Origin: Hyaloperonospora brassicae
Lineage: Eukaryota > Oomycota > Peronosporomycetes > Peronosporales > Peronosporaceae
Assembly: GCA_947650285.1 (NCBI GenBank)
Contig: CANTFL010000528.1
Span: 186,001-250,000, forward strand
Reading direction: 5' to 3'
DNA: 64,000 bases
The translations under genes were made by a program, and so were the position numbers. The notes under the pieces are model-generated. The model worked only from the letters and a program-made list of their open reading frames with translations. It did no database searches and was not told the origin of the DNA. Below, in pieces: positions 32,382 through 43,099 of the stretch. Position 1 is the stretch's first letter. The number at the start of each line of letters is the position of its first letter.

Positions 32382-33305
32382 ATCTTAAACGTACATCTTG
32401 ATAGACCTAGTCAGGGTATGGACCATTCTTTCCGCAGTTCCATTTGCCTGGGGTCTGTAGACCATAGTCGCCCGTTGACGCTGACCCACCATGCGATTAA
32501 ACGCTCGAAAGAAGTCCGACATAAAACCAGATTTCCGGTCATGTCGGATTACCTCGCTTGCCCCGAAACGTCGAAAAAAACACTCTTCATATCCTTCGGT
32601 CACCGTCTGAGCTGTCCGCGAGGCACTTGCCTTGTCCATCACGTACCCCGTAAATAGGTCGACCCAAATTGATGACTCGGTGTTCCCCTTGTGTGAATTG
32701 GCCAATGAGGGGATATGGTCCATTGCTATGACTTGGAAAGGGTAGGTCGCCTCGATATTACCTTGAATTGTTCTTTGAAGGGTAGGCCCTCCTTTTCCCG
32801 TCTCGCAATCCACTCATAGACCCACATACCGCTGTACACTTCGATATAACCCCCTCCAGTGACAAAAACGCCGAATCCGGTAGTAGGTGCGGCCGATCCC
32901 TTGGTGGCCACCTTCCAGACTGGTGTGGTAATGATGTAATATGTCAGTCTGGAGGGCCTCGGGTATTACAAATCGGGCGGTCAATCCTCGGTCGTCCTCA
33001 TCGTCCTTGTACCCAGGGCAGTACACCAATATACCTTCTTCACTGACTTCATAATCTCTAGCCATCTTGCTGCACAACTGTGCTGATTCGGCCGACAGGC
33101 CGCCCAGATCCCCTTTCAAGTATGCTTTTAATTCCACAATCCAGCTCTCCTCCTCCTGAGCCTTCCGGATGCGTTCCATCCTCAGCTCTTGTATCCCATT
33201 CTCTTGCCTCGTGTCACTGTATATCTGGATAGGTGATCTGGATCGGGTCACTGCAAATATTTTTGCTGTCCGACTCGGGTACCTGGGAACCAACAGCTCC
33301 GGCAA
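32382..33305 (-). pseudogene. Gypsy-C integrase zinc-binding domain and catalytic core
   Basis: 33305-32814 encodes a lysine-rich linker and the zinc-binding domain (HHYHTSLEGGHQGIGRTYYR), then runs into a stop where the first Cys of the HHCC finger is expected; the second (DCETGKG) begins the next frame at 32813. The core 32813-32385 has the catalytic residues in place: AMDHIPSL, IRHDRKSGFMSDF and ANGTAERMV. A stop at 32382-32384 separates it from the C-terminal part. Apart from two stops it is well preserved. Confidence 0.85.
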
Positions 33306-33455
33306 CCGATTTATTTCTTCCAGCCCGTGCCACTATTCCTTCGGTATCGACTCGACCCCTCCTTTCCTGTGCAACGCTTCACTATCCAGTTGGTCTGCAC
33401 TCTGGTTCCAGTCGCGTTCACGTGGAGTATCTCGTGAGAGGTCCACGCTCGAAGC

Positions 33456-34283
33456 TTACTCAGAGCTCCCCTTCAATGGGGTTAGTCCTGCAGCCTTACA
33501 CTCCATTTCGCCACGCATCTGTCGAACGACCAGATTGAAGTCTCCGCAAATAATTAACCGTCGTCGTTCCAATGGATCCAGCAATTCAAAACCCAGCAGC
33601 ATGCCTTCGTACTCAGCCTCATTCACCGTAGTAACCTTAAGATATTTCGAGGCGGCGCTCACTATCGACCATGTAGGTAAGCTCCATACCACCGCGCTAC
33701 ATGATCCACCACCTTGTTTCACGCGAGCCGACCCATCGAAACTCATCACATATAATTCTTCATGTCCTTCTACGGTGGGCGGGGGCAAGTTGACCTTGTG
33801 TTTCGCCTGTTTCTTAGGCGCAATGGCCGATAGGATCGAGTCCACGCTCTCAAGAGGGGTAATACTAGCTGCCAACGCCCCTAGTACCTGGTCTTTGCCC
33901 TTCTTACACTTGACTATCTCTAAAGTCCACTGATACAAGAGAGCCGCCCAATTCCCCAAACGCCCCTGTAACCCGGAGGATCTCACCAACCAGGCTAACG
34001 TCGAGTGTCTTGTTAATACCTTGAGGGGTCGGGTGACCAACATCGTAAAACAGCTCTCCAAAATTCGCAACAAGGCCAACACCTCCTTTTCCACAGTACT
34101 GTAATTCAATTCGTTGGCCTTGAGAGTCCGGCTCGTAAATGTCACAGGCATAAGAGTACCTTCATGGTTCTGCACCAATGCCGCTGATATGGCCCACTCA
34201 CTCGCATAAACAATTATCACTGCTTCTTTCGCAGGGTCGAAGTGTCGTAAAATTTGTGCGGTAGCCATCTTGTTTTTTAGCAT
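33456..34283 (-). pseudogene. Gypsy-C tandem RNase H domains
   Basis: Two RNase H-like domains follow RT. The first is the usual Gypsy one (AVIIVYASEWAISAALVQ, VTFTSRTLKANELNYSTVE). The second, about residues 170-265 of this frame, has the RNase HI pattern: FDGSARVKQGGG, NEAEYEGMLLGFELL and ICGDFNLVVRQMRGE, giving D, E and D. Duplicate, archaeal-type RNase H in Gypsy elements of oomycetes has been reported. The second domain could improve removal of RNA during cDNA synthesis. This 275-codon stretch is uninterrupted but is out of frame with neighbouring pol segments. Confidence 0.85.
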
Positions 34284-34291
34284 AGCAAAAG

Positions 34292-35439
34292 CTACTTGAA
34301 CTCGAAACCACTTCTCATCTTCCTCTCCGGGGTCATTTGGTGGCCTACGTATTTTAGCTTACTACGCCACACGTGAAAATCTACCTCCCTTAGTCCATAC
34401 AAAATTGATGCATAGATTGCATAGTCCTCGATGAAGCGGCTGTAGTAATTCATACTTCGGAGGAACGACAGCATAACCTTGAGCGTCGATGGTAGCGGTA
34501 GGTCCACTAGCGCTTGAAGATCCTTAGGATGGGCCTCCAGACCGTCACTCGATACCCTGTGACCGAGGTAGTCGACCCTTCGACATCCCCACGTACTCTT
34601 GACTGCGCTGATCGATAAATTCCAGTGGTCGCACAAGTCCAACAGCCGTTCCACCTTGTCACATAGCACGCTCCAAGACTCGGCCGGTACCAGTATGTCG
34701 TCTATGTACGATCTACGACCCAATACCGAAGGGGCCGACCCTGTATCCGGTTCTCCTGACACAAATAAATCCTCTTGGCCTTCCGAGTCGGCCCCTGGGG
34801 GTATACGCAAGAACCCATACAATGCGTTGTCCAGGAGTCGCTGGTAGATCTGTGGTGCGTTCTTGAGTCCGAACGGCATTCTGAGCCACTCGAACAAACC
34901 CAATGGAGTGACAAAAGCTGAGATTAATATTGCCCTTTTCGTCATGCTGACCACCCAGAAACCACTTGCCATATCGAGAGAGCAATACCACAACGCACTA
35001 TCCAAATCTTCCAGGAGCTCATTAATCAGTGGCATGGGGTAGACCATAAGTTGCGTCAGGTCGTTCACCAACCGATAGTCAATGCACAACCTGATGTCGA
35101 CCCCATTCTTCTTCACGATAATTACTGTTGGGCTGGCCCACGGTGAGGTGGATGGCTGAATAATCTTCGCCGACAGTAGACCCTTGATCAAGTCGGCCAA
35201 CTTTTCTTTGAACTGGGGGCCACTTTCCGTACGCGTTGCGCGATCGGCCTAGCGTTTCCCACGTCTATATAGCATATAGCACCACGAGCAGCTGGGGTTA
35301 ATGCGTTGCCTTTTCCCATTAACAGGTGACGCTTCTTCCAGATGATTTGCTTCAAACGATCCACTTCCTCAGGCGAGTTTCCATCCGGATCAGGTATCTG
35401 AATATCCTTCAGCGCAATTCCTTCGGGCGAGAGGTCCAC
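34292..35439 (-). pseudogene. Gypsy-C reverse transcriptase
   Basis: 35439-35188 encodes the RT start (EGIALKDIQIPDPDGNSPEEV, ARGAICYIDVG); a frameshift near 35195 leads into a 302-codon frame (35200-34292) with SPTVIIVKKNGVDIRLCIDY, LDMASGFWVV, FGLKNAPQIYQRLLDNALYG and an intact catalytic YIDD at 34697-34708. About 30 residues rich in Gly, Asp and Glu are inserted between the palm helix and YIDD, a feature I recall from related oomycete elements. With one frameshift this is the least damaged RT in the window. Confidence 0.87.
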
Positions 35440-35484
35440 CTCTGGTATGACCGCCCATCCCTGGCTTACTTCTTCAGCCCAGAG

Positions 35485-36847
35485 TTATCCGCTTTCAAAC
35501 GTACACACTTTTTCATCAGCTTGGGTCACATCTTCGGTACTCGCTCTTGCTCCCATGTCACTAACTTCTTCATGTAAGGTGTCGATGGATCTCATCGGTC
35601 CAATGACCGTATGTTCGGTCGGCCGAGTGATCGTGGGTTCGACTGGTAGAATGTATAGGGCTCCGTCCTCGGGAATGTTACCTACCGTTTCTTCGCCTGT
35701 TAGTGACCCATCTACTGGCCGCTGTCGGGACGCGACGTTCATCACTGGAGCTACCTCCTTTGACCGCTGTAAAATATGTCGTGGAGTCTCATACTGGGGC
35801 TTATCCACCAGTGGCCCTTCGTCGATCTCCGTTAGGTCTTCCTGATGGTCGTCCTGGTCACAAGTGGCTTCATATGCTAAGTTCCACCACTCGGCGTGTC
35901 TTCGAGAGCCTGCCGTAACGAATCCCAGTGTTCTTAGTATTTGATCCCTCGCCATTACCATACCAATTCTAGTGTCCTCATGCAGCGTTAGCATTTGTGG
36001 GCTGACGTTGGTTACTTTCAAAAATAGACGTTGGCCTACCCCTCGGTTCACCGTGGTGACCCATCGTTCTCCTCTCGTCACCCACAGCACCCTTTGTTCT
36101 GAGGTCGACTCTTTTACAGGTTTGTTCTACATATTCGCCCACCAATAACTGTGTAAATTGGCCCAGCCTTATATCGGTCACTCTGCTACCGTAAAACGTT
36201 CGCCGGCCTGCTAGTTGGACTCGCACTTCATCTGGGAGACAAAGCGCTCCTCCCCCTAGATCTAATCGGATACCGGCTGGGACCATAAAGTCCATACCCA
36301 AAATCGCATCATGGTCTACCATAGGGCCGACCCATACCTTGAAGATGTACACCAAGTTTCCATTCAAAGTGATCTTGATGCGGGTGCGTCCTTCTGTAGT
36401 GTATACCGCTTCCCCGATACCCACGCATTTTTGTCTTGCATCTTCGTCGATCTTGCAGCCTACCTTACGAGCAAAGGCGATATCCAAAATGGATATCTCG
36501 GCACCAGTGTCAAACAACAAGTTTGCGCGGTCATTGTTTACCTTCCCAGAGGCCTTGGCCTGCTGAAACCATTTCGAAGGGGCATGACTTTTCCAATACC
36601 CCCTGGATTCACCTGGTAGCAGGTCCAATTCCATCACTGCATCCCCTCGTGTAAAACCATTAGGATCATCAAGACGAGCAACATGATCCACAGGGTAGCT
36701 TGCGACCTTCGATATATATCCGATCTTATTATCTCTGTGATCTTCCTCGACACTCTTCTCCACGGCGGTACCTATATCTCCTTCGGAAGTCCTTTCCAAA
36801 TATGCAAACACATGACAATCAGAACGCTCGGCTCGTACCAGATTCAA
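35485..36847 (-). pseudogene. Gypsy-C protease and linker
   Basis: 36847-35978 encodes a full retropepsin: LLFDTGAEISILD (active site), a flap near GIGEAVYTTEGRTRIKI and the AILGMDFMVP strand. After a frameshift near 36050, the frame 36090-35485 continues as an acidic linker to RT (TLHEDTRIGMVMAR, EDLTEIDEGPLVD). The protease itself appears intact with its catalytic DTG. Confidence 0.85.
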
Positions 36848-36869
36848 ACCTGGCGAGCGTTCTAATTTA

Positions 36870-37931
36870 ACATCTTCTCCACCTTATCCGGCGACGTCCC
36901 AGCGTGCTTGGTCGGGTTGTACCATTGACGGATCAAGTTATAAAACTCTTCCATTGGGCACTTCCCGGCTTCGTGGGTCTCTCCGCACCCCTTGCACACG
37001 AACAAGCAACGATCCGTCGGATGGCCTCACTCTCCACAGCGGTCGCATGTGAGACGCTTCCAGCAATCCAAATCATTATGCTTCCTGGATCCACAATGCG
37101 CACATCTCGGGTATTGAGCGGCCGGTGGCCCTCGAGGTCCCTGGTCACCTTCTTGGCGATGGTGTTGGTCGGCCTCCCGGGCTGGTCGGCTTCTTGGGCC
37201 CCTCGACACAGAGTCCTTCTGGTTTTCCATCGCCATCACATACATACGTCTTATGTCACCGTCGTCTCCTGAGCTATCCGAGCCTGACGCTTCAGAGCTC
37301 GATTCTTCCAAGGTCGCCCGGACCGCATGTACCGACCGACGGTTTACCTCCCTTGGTCGGTCCGGGGGCACAAGTGCCTTTTGGCGGAACTTGCTCGACC
37401 CGAATAGTACCTTGCCTCGACGCGCTTTCGTCCTTTGCCTCGCTCTCAACACGTCTTCCAATTCATCCGCATCCGCCAATCGTAACATCGTAAGCTGGTC
37501 TGCCAGTTCTGGGTCATCCAGAGTTTCAATGTAGTGCTCGACATGTTCTTTCTGGATCTTGGGCGGCCCGTATTTAATCTTGATCTTCGCCCTGAGCCCA
37601 ATCACGTTCAGTCGGTACAGGTCGTCCATGGGTGACTCTTCCGGCCGCTTCTTCGCGTGGTAGTATTGGCGAGCGACTGGCACTCCCAACCCGCAAATTG
37701 CATCTGGAATTCTTGTGTGACGTCCTTCCAACTGGATCGAACCGAGCGGCCCCGTTGCCGGTACCAATTTTGTGCTGTTCCAGTCAGCAATCTACCGAAA
37801 ACCAAACACTTATCATCGTCAGGTGCTTGGTTCCTCGCAAAAGCCGTTTTGACTGTGGACAGCCACGAACGGGCTCGGTCTTCGTCTTGGTCCAATCCGT
37901 GAAATTTATCTGAGATCCGATGTCGCTGCAA
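36870..37931 (-). pseudogene. Gypsy-C gag, capsid core and zinc knuckles
   Basis: 37931-37608 begins the capsid core (KFHGLDQDEDRARSWLSTVK, LLTGTAQNWYRQR); after a frameshift 37767-37027 continues (RQYYHAKKRPEESPMDDLYR, DDPELADQLTMLRLADADEL) into a Ser/Asp stretch and three zinc knuckles: CAHCGSRKHNDLDC, CDRCGE followed by an in-frame TGA and GHPTDRC, and CKGCGETHEAGKC. The frame ends with TAA near 36868. Gag should assemble the particle and package RNA. Confidence 0.85.
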
Positions 37932-39159
37932 GCTTGATGCGAAGGATCATGCTGGGTATCTGTCTTGCTGCCGCCGTCGCAATTCCCGCCGCCGGTCCCT
38001 CCAGATCCATATTGTCCGGGTCGTACTCACACGTGCCGACCGATTCCATCTCCACATCTGTCCGAGTTTGTTGGCTTGACACTTGCGCTCGGCCCCTTGG
38101 TGCTTCTTGAGCTGCGGCCTCTTGGGCCCTTTGTATTTCCGCTGCCACTCTTTCATCTTGATGTCCTTGTTGCATCTGTTGCACCTGTTGTTCTTGTAGA
38201 AAACGGGCCATCGCCGCGTCGAAGTATGTCTGCAGGTTACCTACTATATTGGTAGGCACATCCCCCCCAGCATCGTCGCCACGTAGCGGTGGAACCATTC
38301 CGGTATGCCCATACTGCCTCCCCATTGGGTGAAAATCTACCCTTTCGGGGGTTTGGAAATTCCCCGGGTGGACAGGTGTCGGCGGATTCTGGACCATTTG
38401 AGTGGCCCTGTCGCTCTGAAAACGAGCCTGTAGCATCGCAGCTCCTGCCGGCCCCAGTAGCATCCGGGAACACTGGACGAGGATGGAGGAGTTACTTGAC
38501 GACTGCTCCTCCGCGTCATGGTTGGCTGATGGGAGTGGCGGGTGACGTTGCGTACCCATCGGTGGGTCGACCCGTGGTCGCACTGCTGGTGGGGAGTCGA
38601 AGTCGTGAAGGGTCATCAAGCTGTCACGAGACGGCGTCGTCATCGACGGTGTCAGCGGAACGTTGTTGGGTCTGGTAGTTCCCACTAGGATAGCTAATCT
38701 CTTGTGCATCTTAATTAATAGGCTTGTGATGTTGTCGAACCGTAGGTCGAACAAGGTGTGCGGCTCGAACTGGCCCGCCACCATGATCGCCTCGCGAAGG
38801 AGGGTGACTAGCGCTGTGACTGCCTCTGCGACCGTCCGGGGCTGAGGCAGGGGTGACACCGGTCCCCCTAGCTGACCCAATAACCGGATGGCGAGGACTT
38901 TAGCGACGGGGTCGCTCTCCAGGAGAGCGACCAGCTTTCGGCGGTGGTAGGCCATCGTGATTGTCTCGTCCGACCAGGCTGGCGGTCCTGTTGGAGCAGG
39001 GTCCCTCGACTTGGAATTAGCTGGCGCCTTCGTTTTCTCGCGGGTCGGCTTGGACTGGGCGGCCTTGGCGACTTTTGGTGTCGGAGGCCCTGGCTTACCG
39101 TGTTTCACGGTTGGCCGATGTTCTGACTCTGTCGATGGTCCTGAGGTGTCAGAACCCAT
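37906..39159 (-). CDS. Gypsy-C gag N-terminal polyprotein (417 codons)
   Basis: Uninterrupted frame starting MGSDTSGPSTESEHRP. It is basic and Pro/Ser-rich at first, has a helical section (AVTALVTLLREAIMVAGQF, ITSLLIKMHKRLAIL), a long Pro/Ser linker and a Gln-rich coiled-coil-like stretch (FLQEQQVQQMQQGHQDER) before the capsid core, which follows after a frameshift near 37920. The ATG is immediately preceded by a TAG that ends the leader ORF in the same frame, so this start may be real or the two could be joined by readthrough. Confidence 0.7.
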   Translation of the reverse strand: MGSDTSGPSTESEHRPTVKHGKPGPPTPKVAKAAQSKPTREKTKAPANSKSRDPAPTGPPAWSDETITMAYHRRKLVALLESDPVAKVLAIRLLGQLGGPVSPLPQPRTVAEAVTALVTLLREAIMVAGQFEPHTLFDLRFDNITSLLIKMHKRLAILVGTTRPNNVPLTPSMTTPSRDSLMTLHDFDSPPAVRPRVDPPMGTQRHPPLPSANHDAEEQSSSNSSILVQCSRMLLGPAGAAMLQARFQSDRATQMVQNPPTPVHPGNFQTPERVDFHPMGRQYGHTGMVPPLRGDDAGGDVPTNIVGNLQTYFDAAMARFLQEQQVQQMQQGHQDERVAAEIQRAQEAAAQEAPRGRAQVSSQQTRTDVEMESVGTCEYDPDNMDLEGPAAGIATAAARQIPSMILRIKLAATSDLR

Positions 39160-39558
39160 CTAGTTGGTGTCCCCTGGCGCGTTCATCCTGGCTTTCTGCG
39201 GCTTTAACGTGGCGGCCGCTGGGGTTTGTTGTTTTTGGGACCATAGCTGTTTGGTTTTCACCGTCAGCTGATGGTCCTCTGGGGCATGGTAGGTACCATG
39301 ACCCAGGGCGTCCTCAACGAGGACGTAGGGAGGGTATTTAGGTTTATCTTCGATAATCTCGACCTTGACCATGTTGACCGGACCCCTCCCAAGGTCCGGT
39401 CGGCCCTTCGACCCTTTGTTTTTGTTTTCGTGTTTCCAGGGCAGTCGGTCTTCCAGTGCTTCTTCGGTCTTCTGTTCAACCATGACCTGAGCGTCTTCTT
39501 CATCTTGGTAATCGCGGTGAAATCCCGCGTCTTCCGAAGATCCGGGCACGCGCACCAT
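39160..39558 (-). CDS. Gypsy-C leader ORF in frame with gag
   Basis: 132 codons from an ATG at 39558-39556, directly at the inner edge of the 5' LTR, to TAG at 39162-39160. The frame is also open upstream inside the LTR (to 39669). It encodes an acidic and then Lys-rich protein (DYQDEEDAQVMVEQKTEEAL, WKHENKNKGSKGRPDL) with no family I know. The next codon after TAG is the gag ATG. The ATG overlaps the primer-binding site, so translation start and tRNA priming use the same bases of genomic RNA. Confidence 0.55.
   Translation of the reverse strand: MVRVPGSSEDAGFHRDYQDEEDAQVMVEQKTEEALEDRLPWKHENKNKGSKGRPDLGRGPVNMVKVEIIEDKPKYPPYVLVEDALGHGTYHAPEDHQLTVKTKQLWSQKQQTPAAATLKPQKARMNAPGDTN
39544..39557 (-). 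promoter_or_regulatory. Gypsy-C primer-binding site
   Basis: On the minus strand TGGTGCGCGTGCCC starts one base inside the LTR boundary. It begins TGG as expected for a tRNA 3' CCA end. It differs from the TGGTAGCACTT site of the other Gypsy elements, so a different tRNA primer is used; I do not know which. Confidence 0.65.
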
Positions 39559-40508
39559 TGTGGTGGAGTGGGTCGCCAAAATCGATTGGCGTGACTCCAA
39601 ACCGCCCACTGTGCCGGACTGCCGACTTGAGGAGGGGGTACTTCTATTCCGCTTGGATCTTAAACTCACCTTGTGTACCCGTCGGCTTGGCGGGTATCAC
39701 CCGATTTAGGGCAGCCACTCGGTCAACTTGGTTGAGAGTGGACTTTTAACCAGAGTTCTCAGGGCTAGTAGCGCCTGGCCTTTGCTTGTCTCAGGGGTGT
39801 TAACCGCCTGGCCTTTATGTGTCTCAGGGGTGTCCACCGCCTGGCCTTTATGTATCCTCTCCCTTACCACTAGGGTATGGAGACCGCTTCCTATAGCGGG
39901 ATTGAGTGGGGGGGTGCTACTCCACGAACCTACAGGCCAATATACTTCCTGGGATTCTATTTGCACTTGAGTCTTACCAGCACTGTCTATTCAACGGGTG
40001 GTCCAAATAGATCCCTGGCCCGGAACAGGTTGGTAGACTTACAAGCTTCTTGGCTCACGAGACGTGTGGCTTCGATCGCAAATTGAGTAGTCTTTAATAA
40101 TGTCCTATCCTTTAAACTCCTTTACTCTGTACTTGCCTTACGCCTGGACTCACTATGCTGAGTGGTCAGGGACGCTTGATCTTGATAGTCCGGGTCGGCC
40201 GATGGATGACCAGGTCGGCCCTTGGGTGACCGAGGTCGCCTTGATCGGCCGTACCCACCAAAGGGTGACCAGGTCGGCCCTCGGGTGACCGAGGTCGCCT
40301 TGATCGGCCGTACCTACCGACGAGTGGCCCGGTAGACCGACGAGTGGTTGAGAACGATCCGCATTGGTGCCGCTCTCAACGGCTGGAACCCAACGGCCGC
40401 TTCTCCTCTGTGGCTCCTTGGCCTCCAGTCCCTTTCCGATCGCGAGGCCCCTGTCCCTCCGGTCCATCCCTCCTTAAGTCTACCCTTTCCAGAAAGTTTG
40501 CTGTACCA
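39559..40508 (-). repeat. Gypsy-C 5' LTR (right copy)
   Basis: 950 bp, nearly identical to 28290-29326 except for the 87-bp shorter segment near 39700 and scattered single changes, which suggests a recent insertion. It has the same 33-bp and 59-bp internal duplications, so these were present before insertion. Confidence 0.9.
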
Positions 40509-40830
40509 AAAAATCATTACGCACGCACTCAATGAAGCTACGCAAATGATAGCCGATGTGCAGTACCTCCCTCGTTGCGATATAGCGATAGCGCGACACC
40601 TTGCACAATGGTGGGATGCGTGAAAAGTGCGACTTCGACAATCACTATTGAGTGCCGTGCGGAGCTTGCGCCGAGAGATGACACAGAATTACCGCCACTG
40701 TCTTCGGTGCCTCCAAGTGCGTCTACGTTCCGCAAACATCGGTCAAAGACAGGATCATGATAATTCTAAGGCGCTTCGTGATAAAGTGGCCGAGAGTCGG
40801 CGGCGTTGTCAGAGGAAGTAGCGCGAGCAG
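40509..40830 (+). pseudogene. LINE linker between endonuclease and RT
   Basis: Plus-strand frames read IITHALNEATQMIADVQYL, then VRLRQSLLSAVRSLRREM and QVRLRSANIGQRQDHDN with KALRDKVAESRRRCQRK. This basic helical segment precedes RT in LINEs of this type. It is bounded on the left by Gypsy-C and on the right by Gypsy-D; the last five bases AGCAG (40826-40830) are the target duplication of Gypsy-D. Confidence 0.7.
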
Positions 40831-41300
40831 TGTAATAGTCACCCTCTTGCTCAGATAACTGAGCAAGGCCTTGTGTTGATAACAATATAAGGGTGCGTAC
40901 GCCCGAAGTCACGTACATGTGGCGTGAGGAAACGCGACCAAGACAATACAGAACCCGAAAGCTCTGTCTTGAGGGGTAAATAAAACTGTTATTTAATATA
41001 GTTATTTTCTTCCTAAATCATCTTTCGTCTTAAACTGAGTATATTAAACTACTGTCTCCAATGTGGGTCTTCTGTCCACCCCCCATTGCGCGCGTCCAGC
41101 AGCGATTGGTGGTTAAATTGGTTGATGTACCGTGTACATCAACCAAGAAGTGGACGCCTCCACGAATATTACCTTTAGAGGTAATATTCCGACAACATCG
41201 TATTTCTCTAATGATGTTGATTGAATATTATCAAAATAGACAATATTCAAAAATTGGTACTTTCGTACCAATTTTTATGTAACGGGCTCACCCCCTTACA
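40831..41300 (-). repeat. Gypsy-D 3' LTR (left copy)
   Basis: Rich in perfect stem-loops: CTTGCTCAG/CTGAGCAAG near 40845, TTGGTTGATGTAC/GTACATCAACCAA near 41138-41166, GAATATTACCT/AGGTAATATTC near 41165-41191 and AAAAATTGGTAC/GTACCAATTTTT near 41249-41276. Both ends carry TGTAA/TTACA. A purine-rich tract lies just inside (41301-41315, read on the minus strand). Confidence 0.92.
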
Positions 41301-41432
41301 TCAGCCTTCCCTTAACCATCAGTCACTATAGTGAGTGATTAATTCGTTGGTGACAGAGAGACCACCGTCGTGTCGCTCTGGGGACGGGGAGCACTTGTTG
41401 AACTTTACCTTCTCATCTTGACTTAGGAGCTC

Positions 41433-43094
41433 ATGACGAGTCGGTGCATGCGCTCCGCGAGCAAGGCTGCGTCTGAAGCGGCTACACGGATACGTGCAAC
41501 CGGAGAGCAAGACACTCAAGACTCGGTAGCAGGCGACAATGCGCCTGCTGCTGCTACTAAGCAGCCTGCAACACCCATAGTTGCAGATGCACATGGTCAT
41601 CCACGTGCAGCTTCTTCACCCACAGCATCGGCCACGGGTGGAAAGCCCATGGACGTCTACCCCGAATTAGAGGTGCTCTATTCGGGAGAGTCGGATCCCC
41701 CGTTCGACTCCAAGTCGTCCACAACTTTCGACCGTACGGTTGCGGAAATGAAGACTGTTGCGAGTCGGAGCAGTCTTGATCCTGAATTGCGGCATGAGAT
41801 GTTCGGTCATCCGACGCTTCCGGAAACTCGTCGCCTAGATTGAACTGATCGCGCTCGCATTATTACGAGGAGAGTGTACAACATGAGGGCGTACGTACTC
41901 ATGACGATGTCGATGACTCTTCACGGAGTCATTGTGGCCATAGCCGCACAAATGCGAGACGATCGCTCGTGTTGCAGTCAGTACGTTGACACCATGCAAG
42001 AGGAGCAGGATCGTGACGCGTTACGATCGGCTTTTGAAAACAAGCCATGGATGCCTTCCGTGAGGGAGCTGAGAGGGTGGTATGGGTATACCACTAAAAG
42101 TTGTCGAATCCCACTCTTCTACTCGTCCAGGATCCATGGTCTCGACCCCAGTTCGATACGCTATCGTACTGAGCATGACTTCTACATCGATGTCTTCTAT
42201 AGACATCGATGGTACCACGGCAACCGCAAGAGAGACGATTTCTATTTGGTGCAGGCGTGGAATTCGTTCATCGTCTACATTCAGAATGTTGGCCGCAAGG
42301 GTTGGCTGGCAAAACTCGAAATTGCTTGCAACAGGTTCGAGCTGAAGTCGCATACCGGTGCCCGGTACAAATTGCACCGATCGTCTCGAGAGTTATGGTT
42401 GCTTTGCCTATCGTGAGGAGAGAATTGTATGAGTTGTGTTGACAACTCAGTTCGCGCCACTAGGGAGGCGTACCTCTCATATCAACCCTACTGGAGGGCG
42501 CGCGTCTCGTCCGAGATGCGTCAAGGGCTTGAGAACCTACAATACCTTTACGAACGCGGCGGGCGTTCGAACGACGAAAGCCCTCCATCGTCGGGTATGT
42601 CTCGTCGTACTTCTCGACGAGACCGGGTACATCCAACATCAGCTGGGGGCGGGGCTCCCAGCTGTTCCAAGAGGGTGGGCACACTCGCCACTGGACGCGG
42701 TAACTCGTCTTTGATCCCAATTCGTCACGGTGGTTCACGATACACTCCACCAGGAAGCGTTGACCACCGTGGGATTCAATCAAAGGATAAGGAGGAGGAT
42801 AGAAACCCTCCTCCAGGTCGTTCTGCTCACCATCTCGACCCGCACAAGATGGATCGCGCGACTTTTGAATTGCGCGAAGATTTGGAGAACGAGCGGTACA
42901 TGCGTTACGCTCTCACCGACACTGTGCGGCAGCACCGCAAGGATCGCGAGACCGAGCGTGCGAAGAACCGTGCTGAGTACGCGGTCGTGCAACTGCAGGT
43001 TGAGCGCGATATTCGCTCCCTCGTTGAGGAGCTGGGAACGGGACGCATGGAGATCTCTCGACGGAACGGAGAGATCTCTTCATTCAGCATTTAG
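41433..43094 (+). CDS. Gypsy-D antisense ORF (aORF), two in-frame TGA codons
   Basis: One frame is kept for 554 codons on the strand opposite gag-pol, broken only by TGA at 41841 and 42414. Order: Ala/Ser-rich N-terminus, EVLYSGESDPP, a variable section, then the conserved domain IPLFYSSRIHGLDP, EHDFYIDVFYRHRWYHGN, QAWNSFIVYI, LAKLEIACNRFELKSHTGAR, YKLHRSSRE, the C-x2-C motif GENCMSCVDN and VSSEMRQGLENLQYLYER. All these blocks align with the Gypsy-A antisense protein. Beyond about 42600 the frame overlaps the chromodomain on the other strand and gives a Glu/Arg-rich coiled-coil-like tail that may be only a shadow. Function unknown. Confidence 0.65.
42460..42783 (-). pseudogene. Gypsy-D chromodomain
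   Basis: Minus-strand frame with GGQRFLVECIVNHRDELGSK, SYRVQWRVCPPSWNSWEPR and DVPGLVEKYDE, a chromodomain like that of Gypsy-A. It is continuous for 107 codons; one aromatic-cage region residue run (RWRGY in relatives) reads QWRVC. The frame continues some 35 residues past the domain into the aORF region. Confidence 0.75.
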
Positions 43095-43099
43095 ACTGA

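Larger units (their letters stand above)
28290..40508 (-). mobile_element. Gypsy-C: large, well-preserved Ty3/Gypsy retrotransposon
   Basis: LTRs at 39559-40508 (5', as the element reads leftward) and 28290-29326 (3') are nearly identical apart from one 87-bp length difference. Between them, right to left: leader ORF, gag with three zinc knuckles, protease with DTG, RT with YIDD, two RNase H-like domains, integrase with D, D and E, and a chromodomain. It resembles the oomycete Gypsy group known for an extra archaeal-type RNase H (called Chronos in the literature, as I recall). I find no perfect target duplication. It interrupts the LINE between endonuclease and RT. A 1.9-kb antisense region precedes the 3' LTR. 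Confidence 0.93.

Noticed and set aside
41433..43094. Envelope gene of a retrovirus-like element
   Set aside because: No signal peptide, membrane anchor or cleavage motif is visible, and the ORF is antisense to pol, not collinear.
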